Of a stretch of DNA of 64,000 bases, positions 19,568 to 29,268 are shown piece after piece (position 1 is the stretch's first letter; every line of letters begins with the position of its first letter). The notes under the pieces are model-generated. The model was not told the origin of the DNA and ran no database searches. It worked only from the letters and a program-made list of their open reading frames with translations. Made by a program: the position numbers and the translations under genes. The stretch covers positions 35,772,493-35,836,492 of the forward strand of contig OX328108.1 of the NCBI GenBank assembly GCA_946811185.2. Reading direction: 5' to 3'. The DNA comes from Hippopus hippopus. Taxonomy: Eukaryota; Mollusca; Bivalvia; Cardiida; Cardiidae.

Positions 19568-19730
19568 CTTCACCACACCATCCTCAGCTTTAACGACCCT
19601 GAGAAAGAGGCCAGTGTTTTCTACCTTTCTTAGGACATGTTCTAATTTTTCAGTCACATTGATTTTGTCGTTTGCAAATTCTTTCAATTTGCAATTATTT
19701 AAAATTTGGTCGGTTGGTAAAGAGTTAGAA
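19563..19730. mobile_element. TTAA-type MITE lacking its central palindrome
   Basis: ttaacccttcaccacacc at the left and ttggtaaagagtta at the right. The middle retains cagtcacattgattttgtcg and gcaaattctttcaatttgc, but the palindromic core has been deleted. Confidence 0.65.
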
Positions 19731-19802
19731 GACAATCAAGACTATTACTCTTTCCAAATTGTTGTTTTGGAAAGAATATCTGTGAAAAGAAAAAAAAGTT
19801 TA

Positions 19803-19860
19803 TGTCTAAGATTAGAATGCATAGTCTGTTTAGCCTGATCTTAATGTACCTGTACAGTTT
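19803..19860. repeat. Decayed hairpin-family copy
   Basis: gtctaagattagaatgcata, then gtctgtttagcctgatctta and tgtacctgtacag, resemble the GTGTAGATC hairpin with eroded arms. Confidence 0.4.
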
Positions 19861-20375
19861 TTAACATACCATGTAGATGCACTGCAGACTTGTAGATTTT
19901 TCTCATTACAGCCTCAAGCAAAGTGTCTGTCATCTTTTTCAAGTATTACCACTTCAGAGCCATGGGATCTTTAATTGAAAAAAAAAAAAAAAAAACCTCT
20001 GGTTGTTTTTTTCTTTGGGTGGTGGGGATGGAGAAAAGAGTGGGCTAGTTGCGGGAAAAGTTGTTTCCAGTAATTTTATTTCGCTTTTTTTTTGTTTCTT
20101 TCCTGATTTATACACTTTAGATTGTTTTAAATTAATATGACTATTCTTGGTTAAATTGTATTTCTATTGTAAGTAAAATCTGAACTTATGTAACTCACAA
20201 TTCTATTTTTCTAGCTCAAACCTGTGTTTGTAAGTGAGAAATGACTTTCTGCTGTAGAAAGCTGACTGTATGTATTCTCAATGTGAAAATTTCATTTTTG
20301 TACTGTTAATGCAGCTTTACTCATTTTTATCTTCAAGTTTAAAGTAGTTTTTTTGTATTCATTTAATCAGTGTTT
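19861..20375. other. Spacer without recognised gene
   Basis: The part up to about 20,050 is a diverged repeat of 18,350-18,540, including a G-rich stretch. Nothing is recognised after that. Confidence 0.45.
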
Positions 20376-20400
20376 AGCGGATTTGTATAGCAAATCCGCT
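20376..20400. repeat. Perfect 10-bp-arm hairpin
   Basis: agcggatttg-tatag-caaatccgct is a perfect inverted repeat with a 5-nt loop. It may be the end of a dispersed element. No second copy was found in the window. Confidence 0.6.
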
Positions 20401-20826
20401 TACTGTGATCGCTTTGACAGGAACCAAATACATCATGCGTAATGACGCATGCGCGCTCACTTTCAGTTTTGCATGATGTATGGGCCGGACAACTCAAATC
20501 TACAAATGATATTCAGCTCTGAATCTGAACAAATCATACAAATTAGGTATGACGTCTTTATCGAAATTTCGTTAAAACTAAAACTTTCTCAGTTTAAAAT
20601 ACTATAGATACTTAAACAAAGTTTGTTCTTTATTCTTTTCTTAAATATTGCCCTATGGGTATGAACATTGGTTACACAGACTGCCCCCGTTTTCATGCAA
20701 GAAATATTCATTCACAACTTGTGTTGTCCACTGTTAAAATAAACAAGGAGATTAAGCACTAATTTTTTGAAATTACATTTTCAACTATGTACTATATCAA
20801 ATATCTTTTACTGTTCAGATAGCTAG

Positions 20827-21168
20827 CTAGAATTTGACCGTAAATAATTTAAAACCATTTCGATAACCCATAAAGTCGATCAGGCACCTTGTTACCGTCC
20901 TTCGTATATCGATGAATTGTTTGAGACATTTCTGTGAAACGTTTAAAGAAATGGAGATCATGTGGTCTATCAAAAGAAATTTACTTGACGTTTGATTTAT
21001 GCAAGATGGCATTGAAAAAGCTTCCAAGATTTCTCTCCATTTATCGAAGGTACATGAAGAAATCCTTCGTTTAAAAATGGCCGCGATCAAGTACGAACCG
21101 GTGACATGAATTTTTACTGAGGATTTTTTATTAATGAGAAATCGTGTCCTTCTCAATGAACTAGACAT
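20827..21168 (-). CDS. Hypothetical 113-codon open frame, possibly not a gene
   Basis: This is the only open frame over 100 codons outside the transposon relics. It starts with ATG (MSSSLRRTRF...) and is rich in Ser, Lys, Ile and Phe. No domain, signal peptide or clear membrane segment is recognised. There is no obvious TATA or CCAAT motif just upstream on its strand, and the stop falls at 20,827. A 15-base stretch inside it (tgcataaatcaaacg) resembles a conserved part of the downstream satellite monomer, but in the opposite orientation, probably by chance or as an old repeat trace. It could be an exon, a repeat remnant or a chance frame in 36%-GC-type DNA. Confidence 0.2.
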   Translation of the reverse strand: MSSSLRRTRFLINKKSSVKIHVTGSYLIAAIFKRRISSCTFDKWREILEAFSMPSCINQTSSKFLLIDHMISISLNVSQKCLKQFIDIRRTVTRCLIDFMGYRNGFKLFTVKF

Positions 21169-21464
21169 CCAATAACTTAGCCTAACATCCTGGACTTTAA
21201 GACTCAGTGAACATTATCAGACAAAATTTCAAAATCCCGTCATACTTTAACAGTATCTTCCAATATTTGTGAGAATGAAGTCCACTTTTTACATTGTGCT
21301 TATTCACACCTGCATTTTTTTGACTGAATAGAAATAGACCCAAGATTTTCAAGTCTGAGTTTGCATATTACATGTACGTCTCTTATGTTTTATGTTATAC
21401 TCATAAAATGAACTTAATATTATTAAGTATTAGTCCATTTTTATAGTTAAGTGAAACCGTGTAT

Positions 21465-21516
21465 TATAATCTAAGTTCAGACTATGCAGAATATGAAGTC
21501 TGAGCTTGAATCTACA
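21465..21516. repeat. Hairpin-family copy at the satellite border
   Basis: aatctaagttcagacta ... agtctgagcttgaatctac forms an imperfect hairpin of the GTGTAGATC family. It ends about 10 bp before the first satellite sequence. Confidence 0.65.
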
Positions 21517-21526
21517 CACGGCCTAT

Positions 21527-23111
21527 GTCATGCGCCCGCGAAAACATGAAAAATCGACTTACGGCAGTTACGTTGACTACTGTCTCATACGTGCCAGTTA
21601 CGCACCCGGGAAAACACGAAAAATCGACTTACGGCACATTCCATAGCAGACGACACCTCTTGCTTAAGTCAAATATAAGTAATATTTTTTGTTCTTTTTT
21701 ATCTTACTAGGGCCATTTTATTGGCATTGATACTTTGAATATGCTCAGATGATCAATGTACAGTGTAGAAACCCCAGAAAATAAGAAAATAATGTCACAA
21801 GTGGCTGAAAAATACTGAAAACTCTTTCAGTAGCAACTGATTTCTATTGCATAAATCAAACAAAGGGAACTAAATTTTATTTAATTTTTTTTATCTCTTT
21901 TTACCGTAACAAGAAACCCAGTTACGTTGACTACCGTCTCATACGTGCGAGTTACGCACCCGCGAAAACACGAAAAATCGACTTATGGCACATTCCATAG
22001 CAGATGACACCTGTTGCTTAAGTCAAATATAGGGAATTTTTTTTGTTCTTTTTTATCTTACTAGGGCCATTGAAATGGTATTGATACTTTGAATATGCTC
22101 AGATGATCAATGTACAGTGTAGAAACCCCCGAAGATAATGTCACAAGTGCCTAAAAAAGACTGAAAACTCTTTCAGTAGCAACTGATTTCTATTGCATAA
22201 ATCAAACAAAGGGAACTAAATTTTTATTTTTTTTTTAAATCTCTTTTTATACCGTGACAAGAAATCCAGTTGCGTTGACTACCGTCCCATACGTGCCAGT
22301 TATGTGCCCGTGAAAATATGAAAAATCGACTTACGGCACATTCCATAGCAGACGACACCTGTTGCCTAAGTCAAATATAGGGAATTTTTTTTGTTCTTTT
22401 TTATTTTACTAGGCCTATTGAAATGGCATTGATACTTTGAATATGCTCAGATGATCAATGTACAGTGTAGAAACCCCAGAAAATAAGAAAATAATGTCAC
22501 AAGGGGCTGAAAAAGACTGAAAACTCTTTCAGTAGCAACTGATTTCTATTGCATAAATGAAACAAAGGGAACTAAATTTTTACTTTTTTTGTAATCTCTT
22601 TTTACCGTAACAAGAAACCCAGTTACGTTGACTACTGTCTCATACGTGCCAGTTACTCACCCGCGAAAACACGAAAAATCGACTTACGGCACATTCCATA
22701 GCAGACGACACCTGTTGCTTAAGTGAAATATAGGGAATTTTTATGTTCTTTTTTATCTTACTTGGGCCATTTTATTGGCATTGATACTTTCACTATGCTC
22801 AGATGATCAATGTACAGTGTAGAAACCCCAGAAAATAATGTCACAAGTGGCTGAAAAAGACTGAAAACTCTTTCAGTAGCAACTGATTTCTAGTGCATAA
22901 ATCAAACAAAGGGAACTAAATTTTTATTATTTTTTTTTTAATCTCTTTTTATACCGTGACAAGAAATCCAGTTGCGTTGACTACCGTCTCATACGTGCCA
23001 GTTATGCACCCGCGAAAACATGAAAAATCGACTTACGGCACATTCCATAGCAGACGACACCTGTTGCCTAAGTCAAATATAGGGAATTTTTTTTTTTCGT
23101 TTTCTCTTACT
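21527..23111 (+). repeat. Monomer block, ~4.5 units, left edge of array
   Basis: The first unit is truncated and rearranged: cgacttacgg at about 21,567 jumps straight to cagttacgttgac, skipping most of a unit. The last unit (from about 22,950) is type B and leads into the first module. Confidence 0.9.
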
Positions 23112-24120
23112 AGGGCCATTGAATTGGTTATGATGACTATCGCACCCATACGTGAACGTTACGTGCTATGCATAAAATCATAAAATCAACTAGGACACTT
23201 TCAGAGGCAACTGATACCTGTTTCACAAATCAAAGAAAGGTAAACCAAATTCGTTTTCTTACCAGGGTCACGAAAAACATTGAACCAATTTTGGTGACCG
23301 TGTGAGTCATAAGTCGATTTTATGTTTAACCGCTGCGCAAAAACATTGATTCAGAAGCAACGGGTTGCTGTTGCATAAACTTTTTCCAATAAGAAATCTT
23401 GTTCTTGTTTGAAGAATTTAGAAATAGGCCAATGAAATACAATAAGATGTAAGAATGACTAATAATAAAAATAGGTAAAATAGATAAAATGGCAAAGTTA
23501 GGGATTCAACCTTTGACCATCAGGACCCAAAAAAGGTCTTGGTGCAGGGATCAAACCCTCTTTGCGATTGAATAGGCTCAAATGACCCGAAGATTTAACA
23601 TAGATATACAGAGATTTCCCCCCCTTCCAATCTGCCAATCAAATCTCAGGCCTCTATTAAATTATCCAATCACAGAAGCTTTTAGAAAATCAAAATGGCG
23701 TCCAATCAGCCAATCAAATCTCATCCCTCTCTTCAAATTATCCAATCAGAAAAGCTTTGGGAAATTCAATATAGCGCCCAATCAGCCAATCAAATTGCAG
23801 ACAAACCCACAGAATCATCCAATCAGAAAGCTTTGAGCCATTTGAAATGGCGCCCGAAAATATCGATAGAAAACAGTGAACAAGAATCGGCATAAAAGTG
23901 GATTTTAAGTCTTCTTTGAAGGCTGTTATGCAGTCGTTGGCAAACTGCCAGGCATGCACCCTCCACACATGCCAGATTTCACTGAAAATGGGCGAAAATT
24001 TAAGAAAACAGGGTGACAGAAGACCTTGTTTTGGTGCCTTCTACCACCTTGCAAGAGTGACTTCCCCTGATCTCTTGATTCGATTTGCTTTTCTAATTCA
24101 GGCCAACTGCCATACTGCAC
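23112..24120 (+). repeat. Promoter-like module, copy 1 (1,009 bp)
   Basis: Runs from agggccattgaattgg to catactgcac. The order is: diverged ~160-bp relatives of the satellite sub-repeat (to about 23,400), an A-rich segment, a CCAAT cluster (23,627-23,828), DRE TATCGATA (23,861-23,868), CATAAAAG (23,891-23,898), then a ~220-bp leader ending in tttgcttttctaattcag. Diagnostic variants are cagtcgttgg and cttctaccacc. The 5,148-bp-distant duplicate is copy 3. Confidence 0.93.
23627..23900 (+). promoter_or_regulatory. Representative CCAAT/YY1/DRE/TATA cluster (copy 1)
   Basis: Three tandem repeats of about 75 bp each carry CCAATC-NG-CCAATC and a third CCAATCA 31 bp further on, giving nine same-strand CCAAT boxes (NF-Y-type sites). 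AAAATGGCG at the end of the first repeat and GAAATGGCG at the end of the third resemble YY1 sites. TATCGATA at 23,861 matches the DRE motif known from fly proliferation genes. CATAAAAG at 23,891 is placed like a TATA box, predicting a start near 23,920. All motifs are seen in sequence; promoter activity is inference. The same cluster lies at about +515 to +788 in each of the 14 modules. Confidence 0.6.
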
Positions 24121-24813
24121 ATTGATACTTTAAATATGCTAAGATGATCAATGTACAGTGTAGAAACCCCAGAAAAGAAGAAAATAATGTCACAAGTGGC
24201 CAAAAAAGAATGAAAACTCTTTCAGTAGCAACTGATTTCTATTGCATAAATCAAACAAAGGGAACTAAATTTTATTATTATTTTTTTTAATCTCTTTTTA
24301 CTGTAACAAGAAACCCAGTTACATTCACTACCGTCTCATACGTGCCAGTTACGCACCCGCGAAAACACGAAAAATCGACTTACGGCACATTCCATAGCAG
24401 ACGACACCTGTTGCTTTAGTGAAATATAGGGAATTTTTTTTGTTCTTTTTTATCTTACGAGGGCCATTTTATTGGCATTGATACTTTGAATATGCTCAGA
24501 TGATCAATGTACAGTGTAGAAACCCCAGAAAATAAGAAAAAAATGTCACAAGTGGCTGAAAAAGACTGAAAACTCTTTCAGTAGCAACTGATTTCTATTG
24601 CATAAATCAAACAAAGGGAACTAAATTTTTATTTTTTTTTTAAATCTCTTTTTATAACGTGAAAAGAAATCCAGTTGCGTTGACTACCGTCCCATACGTG
24701 CCAGTTATGCGCCCGCGAAAACATGAAAAATCGACTTATGGCACATTCCATAGCAGACGACACCTGTTGCCTAAGTCAAATATAGGGAATTTTTTTTTTC
24801 GTTTTCTTTTACT
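24121..24813 (+). repeat. Monomer block, 2 units
   Basis: 692-693 bp. One type A and one type B unit; the type B unit leads into module copy 2. Confidence 0.9.
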
Positions 24814-25821
24814 AGGGCCATTGAATTGGTTACGATGGCTATCGCACCAATACGTGACCGTTACGTGCTGTGCATAAAATCATAAAATCAACTAGGACAC
24901 TTTCGGAGGCAACTGATACCTGTTGCACAAATCAAAGAAAGGTAAAGCAAATTCGTTTTCTTACCAGGGTCACGAAAAACATTGAACCAATTTTGGTGAC
25001 CGTGTGAGTCATAAGTCGATTTTATGTTTAACCGCTGCGCAAAAACATTGATTCAGAAGCAATGGGTTGCTGTTGCATAAACTTTTTCCGATAAGAAATC
25101 TTGTTCTTGTTTGAAGAATTTAGAAATAGGCCGATGAAATACAATAAGATGTAAGAATGACTAATAATAAAAATAGGTAAAATAGATAAAATGGCAAAGT
25201 TGGGGATTCAACCTTTGACCATCAGGACCCAAAAAAGGTCTTGGTGCAGGGGTCAAACCCTCTTTGCGATTGAATAGGCTGAAATGACCCGAAGATTTAA
25301 CATAGATATACAGAGATTTCCCCCCTTCCAATCAGCCAATCAAATCTCAGGCCTCTATTAAATTATCCAATCACAGATGCTTTTAGAAAATCAAAATGGC
25401 GTCCAATCAGACAATCAAATCTCATCCCTCTCTTCAAATTATCCAATCAGAAAAGCTTTGGGAAATTCAATATTGCGCCCAATCATCCAATCAAATTGCA
25501 GACACACCCACAGAATCATCCAATCAGAAAGCTTTGAGCCATTTGAAATGGCGCCCGAAAATATCGATAGAAAACAGTGAACAAGAATCGGCATAAAAGT
25601 GGATTTTAAGTCTTCTTTGAAGGCTGTTATGCAGTCGTTGGCAAACTGCCAGGCATGCACCCTCCACACATGCCAGATTTCACTGAAAATGGGCGAAAAT
25701 TTAAGAAAACAGGGTGACAGAAGACCTTGTTTTGGTGCCTTCTACCACCTTGCAAGAGTGACTTCCCCTGATCTCTTGATTCGATTTGCTTTTCTAATTC
25801 AGGCCAACTGCCGTATTGTAC
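24814..25821 (+). repeat. Promoter-like module, copy 2 (1,008 bp)
   Basis: Same order as copy 1. Variants are gtccaatcagacaatc and aatcatccaatcaaattg (CCAAT boxes partly changed), cagtcgttgg, cttctaccacc and ccgtattgtac at the end. Confidence 0.92.
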
Positions 25822-28259
25822 ATTGATACTTTAAATATGCTAAGATGATCAATGTACAGTGTAGAAACCCCAGAAAAGAAGAAAATAATGTCACAAGTGG
25901 CCAAAAAAGACTGAAAACTCTTTCAGTAGCAACTTATTTCTATTGCATAAATCAAACAAAGGGAACTAAATTTTTACTTTTTTTGTAATCTCTTTTTACC
26001 ATAACAAGAAACCCAGTTACGTTGACTACTGTCTCGTACGTGCCAGTTACGCACCCGGGAAAACACGAAAAATCGACTTATGGCACATTCCATAGCAGAC
26101 GACACCTCTTGCTTAAGTCAAATATAGGGAATTTTTTTTGTTCTTTTTTATATTACTAGGGCCATTTTATTGGCATTGATACTTTCACTATGCTCGGATG
26201 ATCAATGTACAGTGTAGAAACCCCAGAAAATAATGTCACAAGTGCCTAAAAGAGACTGAAAACTCTTTCAGTAGCAACTGATTTCTATTGCATATATCAA
26301 ACAAAGGGAACTAAATTTTATTATTTTTTTTTTAATCTCTTTTTACCATAACAAGAAACCCAGTTACGTTGACTACCGTCTCATATGTGACAGTTACGCA
26401 CCCGCGAAAACATGAAAAATCGACTTACGGCACATTCCATAGCAGACGACACCTCTTGCTTAAGTCAAATATAGGGAATTTTTTTTGTTCTTTTTTATCT
26501 TTCTAGGGCCATTGAAATGGCATTGATACTTTGAATATGCTCAGATGATCAATGTACAGTGTAGAAACCCCAGAAGATAATGTCACAAGTGGCTGAAAAA
26601 GACTGAAAACTCTTTCAGTAGCAACTGATTTCTGTTGCATAAATCAAATAAAGGGAACTAAATTTTATTTTTTTTTTTTTTTAATCTCTTTTTACCGTAA
26701 CAAGAAACTCAGTTACGTTGACTACCGTCTCATACGTGCCAGTTATGCTGCCGGGAAAACACGAAAAATCGACTTACGGCACATTCCATAGCAGACGACA
26801 CCTGTTGCTTAAGTCAAATATAGGGAATTTTTTTTTTTTCTTTTTTATCTTACTAGGGCCATTGAAATGGCATTGATACTTTGAATATGCTCAGATGATC
26901 AATGTACAGTGTAGAAACCCCAGAAGATAATGTCACAAGTGCCTAAAAAAGACTGAAAACTCTTTCAGTAGCAACTGATTTCTATTGCATAAATCAAACA
27001 AAGGGAACTAAATTTTATTATTATTCTTTTTTTAATCTCTCTTTACCGTAACAAGACAGCCACTTACGTTGACTACCGTCTCATACGTGCCAGTTACGCA
27101 CCCGCAAAAACACGAAAAATCGACTTACGGCACATTCCATAGCAGACGACACCTCTTGCTGAAGTCAAATATAGGGAATTTTTTTTTTTTTTCTTTTTTA
27201 TCTTACTAGGGCCATTGAAATGGCATTGATACTTTGAATATGCTCAGATGATCAATGTACAGTGTAGAAACCCCAGAAGATAATGTCACAAGTGCCTAAA
27301 AAAGACTGAAAACTCTTTCAGTAGCAACTGATTTCTATTGCATAAATCAAACAAAGGGAACTAAATTGTTATTTTTTTTTTTTAAATCTCTTTTTATACC
27401 GTGACAAGAAATCCAGTTGCGTTGACTACCGTCCCATACGTGCCAGTTATGTGCCCGTGAAAATATGAAAAATCGACTTACGGCACATTCCATAGCAGAC
27501 GACACCTGTTGCCTAAGTCAAATATAGGGAATTTTTTTTGTTCTTTTTTATTTTACTAGGCCTATTGAAATGGCATTGATACTTTGAATATGCTCAGATG
27601 ATCAATGTACAGTGTAGAAACCCCAGAAAATAAGAAAATAATGTCACAAGGGGCTGAAAAAGACTGAAAACTCTTTCAGTAGCAACTGATTTCTATTGCA
27701 TAAATGAAACAAAGGGAACTAAATTTTTACTTTTTTTGTAATCTCTTTTTACCATAACAAGAAACCCAGTTACGTTGACTACTGTCTCATACGTGCCAGT
27801 TACGCACCCGCGAAAACACGAAAAATCGACTTACGGCACATTCCATAGCAGACGACACCTGTTGCTTAAGTGAAATATAGGGAATTTTTTTTGTTCTTTT
27901 TTATCTTACTTGGGCCATTTTATTGGCATTGATACTTTCACTATGCTCAGATGATCAATGTACAGTGTAGAAACCCCAGAAAATAATGTCACAAGTGGCT
28001 GAAAAAGACTGAAAACTCTTTCAGTAGCAACTGATTTCTATTGCATAAATCAAACAAAGGGAACTAAATTTTTATTATTTTTTTTTTAATCTCTTTTTAT
28101 ACCGTGACAAGAAATCCAGTTGCGTTGACTACCGTCTCATACGTGCCAGTTATGCACCCGCGAAAACATGAAAAATCGACTTACGGCACATTCCATAGCA
28201 GACGACACCTGTTGCCTAAGTCAAATATAGGGAATTTTTTTTTTTCGTTTTCTCTTACT
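25822..28259 (+). repeat. Monomer block, 7 units
   Basis: Units counted by their catacgtgccagtta-type segments at about 26,037, 26,390, 26,734, 27,089, 27,437, 27,790 and 28,140. The last part (from about 27,393) duplicates 22,245 onward. Confidence 0.92.
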
Positions 28260-29268
28260 AGGGCCATTGAATTGGTTATGATGACTATCGCACCCATACG
28301 TGAACGTTACGTGCTATGCATAAAATCATAAAATCAACTAGGACACTTTCAGAGGCAACTGATACCTGTTTCACAAATCAAAGAAAGGTAAACCAAATTC
28401 GTTTTCTTACCAGGGTCACGAAAAACATTGAACCAATTTTGGTGACCGTGTGAGTCATAAGTCGATTTTATGTTTAACCGCTGCGCAAAAACATTGATTC
28501 AGAAGCAACGGGTTGCTGTTGCATAAACTTTTTCCAATAAGAAATCTTGTTCTTGTTTGAAGAATTTAGAAATAGGCCAATGAAATACAATAAGATGTAA
28601 GAATGACTAATAATAAAAATAGGTAAAATAGATAAAATGGCAAAGTTAGGGATTCAACCTTTGACCATCAGGACCCAAAAAAGGTCTTGGTGCAGGGATC
28701 AAACCCTCTTTGCGATTGAATAGGCTCAAATGACCAGAAGATTTAACATAGATATACAGAGATTTCCCCCCCTTCCAATCTGCCAATCAAATCTCAGGCC
28801 TCTATTAAATTATCCAATCACAGAAGCTTTTAGAAAATCAAAATGGCGTCCAATCAGCCAATCAAATCTCATCCCTCTCTTCAAATTATCCAATCAGAAA
28901 AGCTTTGGGAAATTCAATATAGCGCCCAATCAGCCAATCAAATTGCAGACACACCCACAGAATCATCCAATCAGAAAGCTTTGAGCCATTTGAAATGGCG
29001 CCCGAAAATATCGATAGAAAACAGTGAACAAGAATCGGCATAAAAGTGGATTTTAAGTCTTCTTTGAAGGCTGTTATGCAGTCGTTGGCAAACTGCCAGG
29101 CATGCACCCTCCACACATGCCAGATTTCACTGAAAATGGGCGAAAATTTAAGAAAACAGGGTGACAGAAGACCTTGTTTTGGTGCCTTCTAGCACCTTGC
29201 AAGAGTGACTTCCCCTGATCTCTTGATTCGATTTGCTTTTCTAATTCAGGCCAACTGCCGTATTGTAC
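28260..29268 (+). repeat. Promoter-like module, copy 3 (1,009 bp)
   Basis: Exactly 5,148 bp from copy 1 with no length change. It differs at a few sites, including cttctagcacc (against taccacc) and ccgtattgtac. It keeps cagtcgttgg. Confidence 0.92.

Noticed and set aside
23500..23570. tRNA-like B-box in the module (reverse of ggggattcaacc)
   Set aside because: A short hairpin and a B-box-like string occur, but there is no A-box at proper distance and no tRNA fold. Possibly an old SINE trace.
23845..23862. E2F site at ggcgcccgaaaat
   Set aside because: Close to TTTSSCGC on the reverse strand but not a match. Not counted among the motifs.
23695..23895. CCAAT-cluster frame as a real Asn/Gln-rich peptide gene
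   Set aside because: It is placed upstream of the TATA-like box and its composition follows from CCAATCA repeats. Kept only as a low-interest finding.
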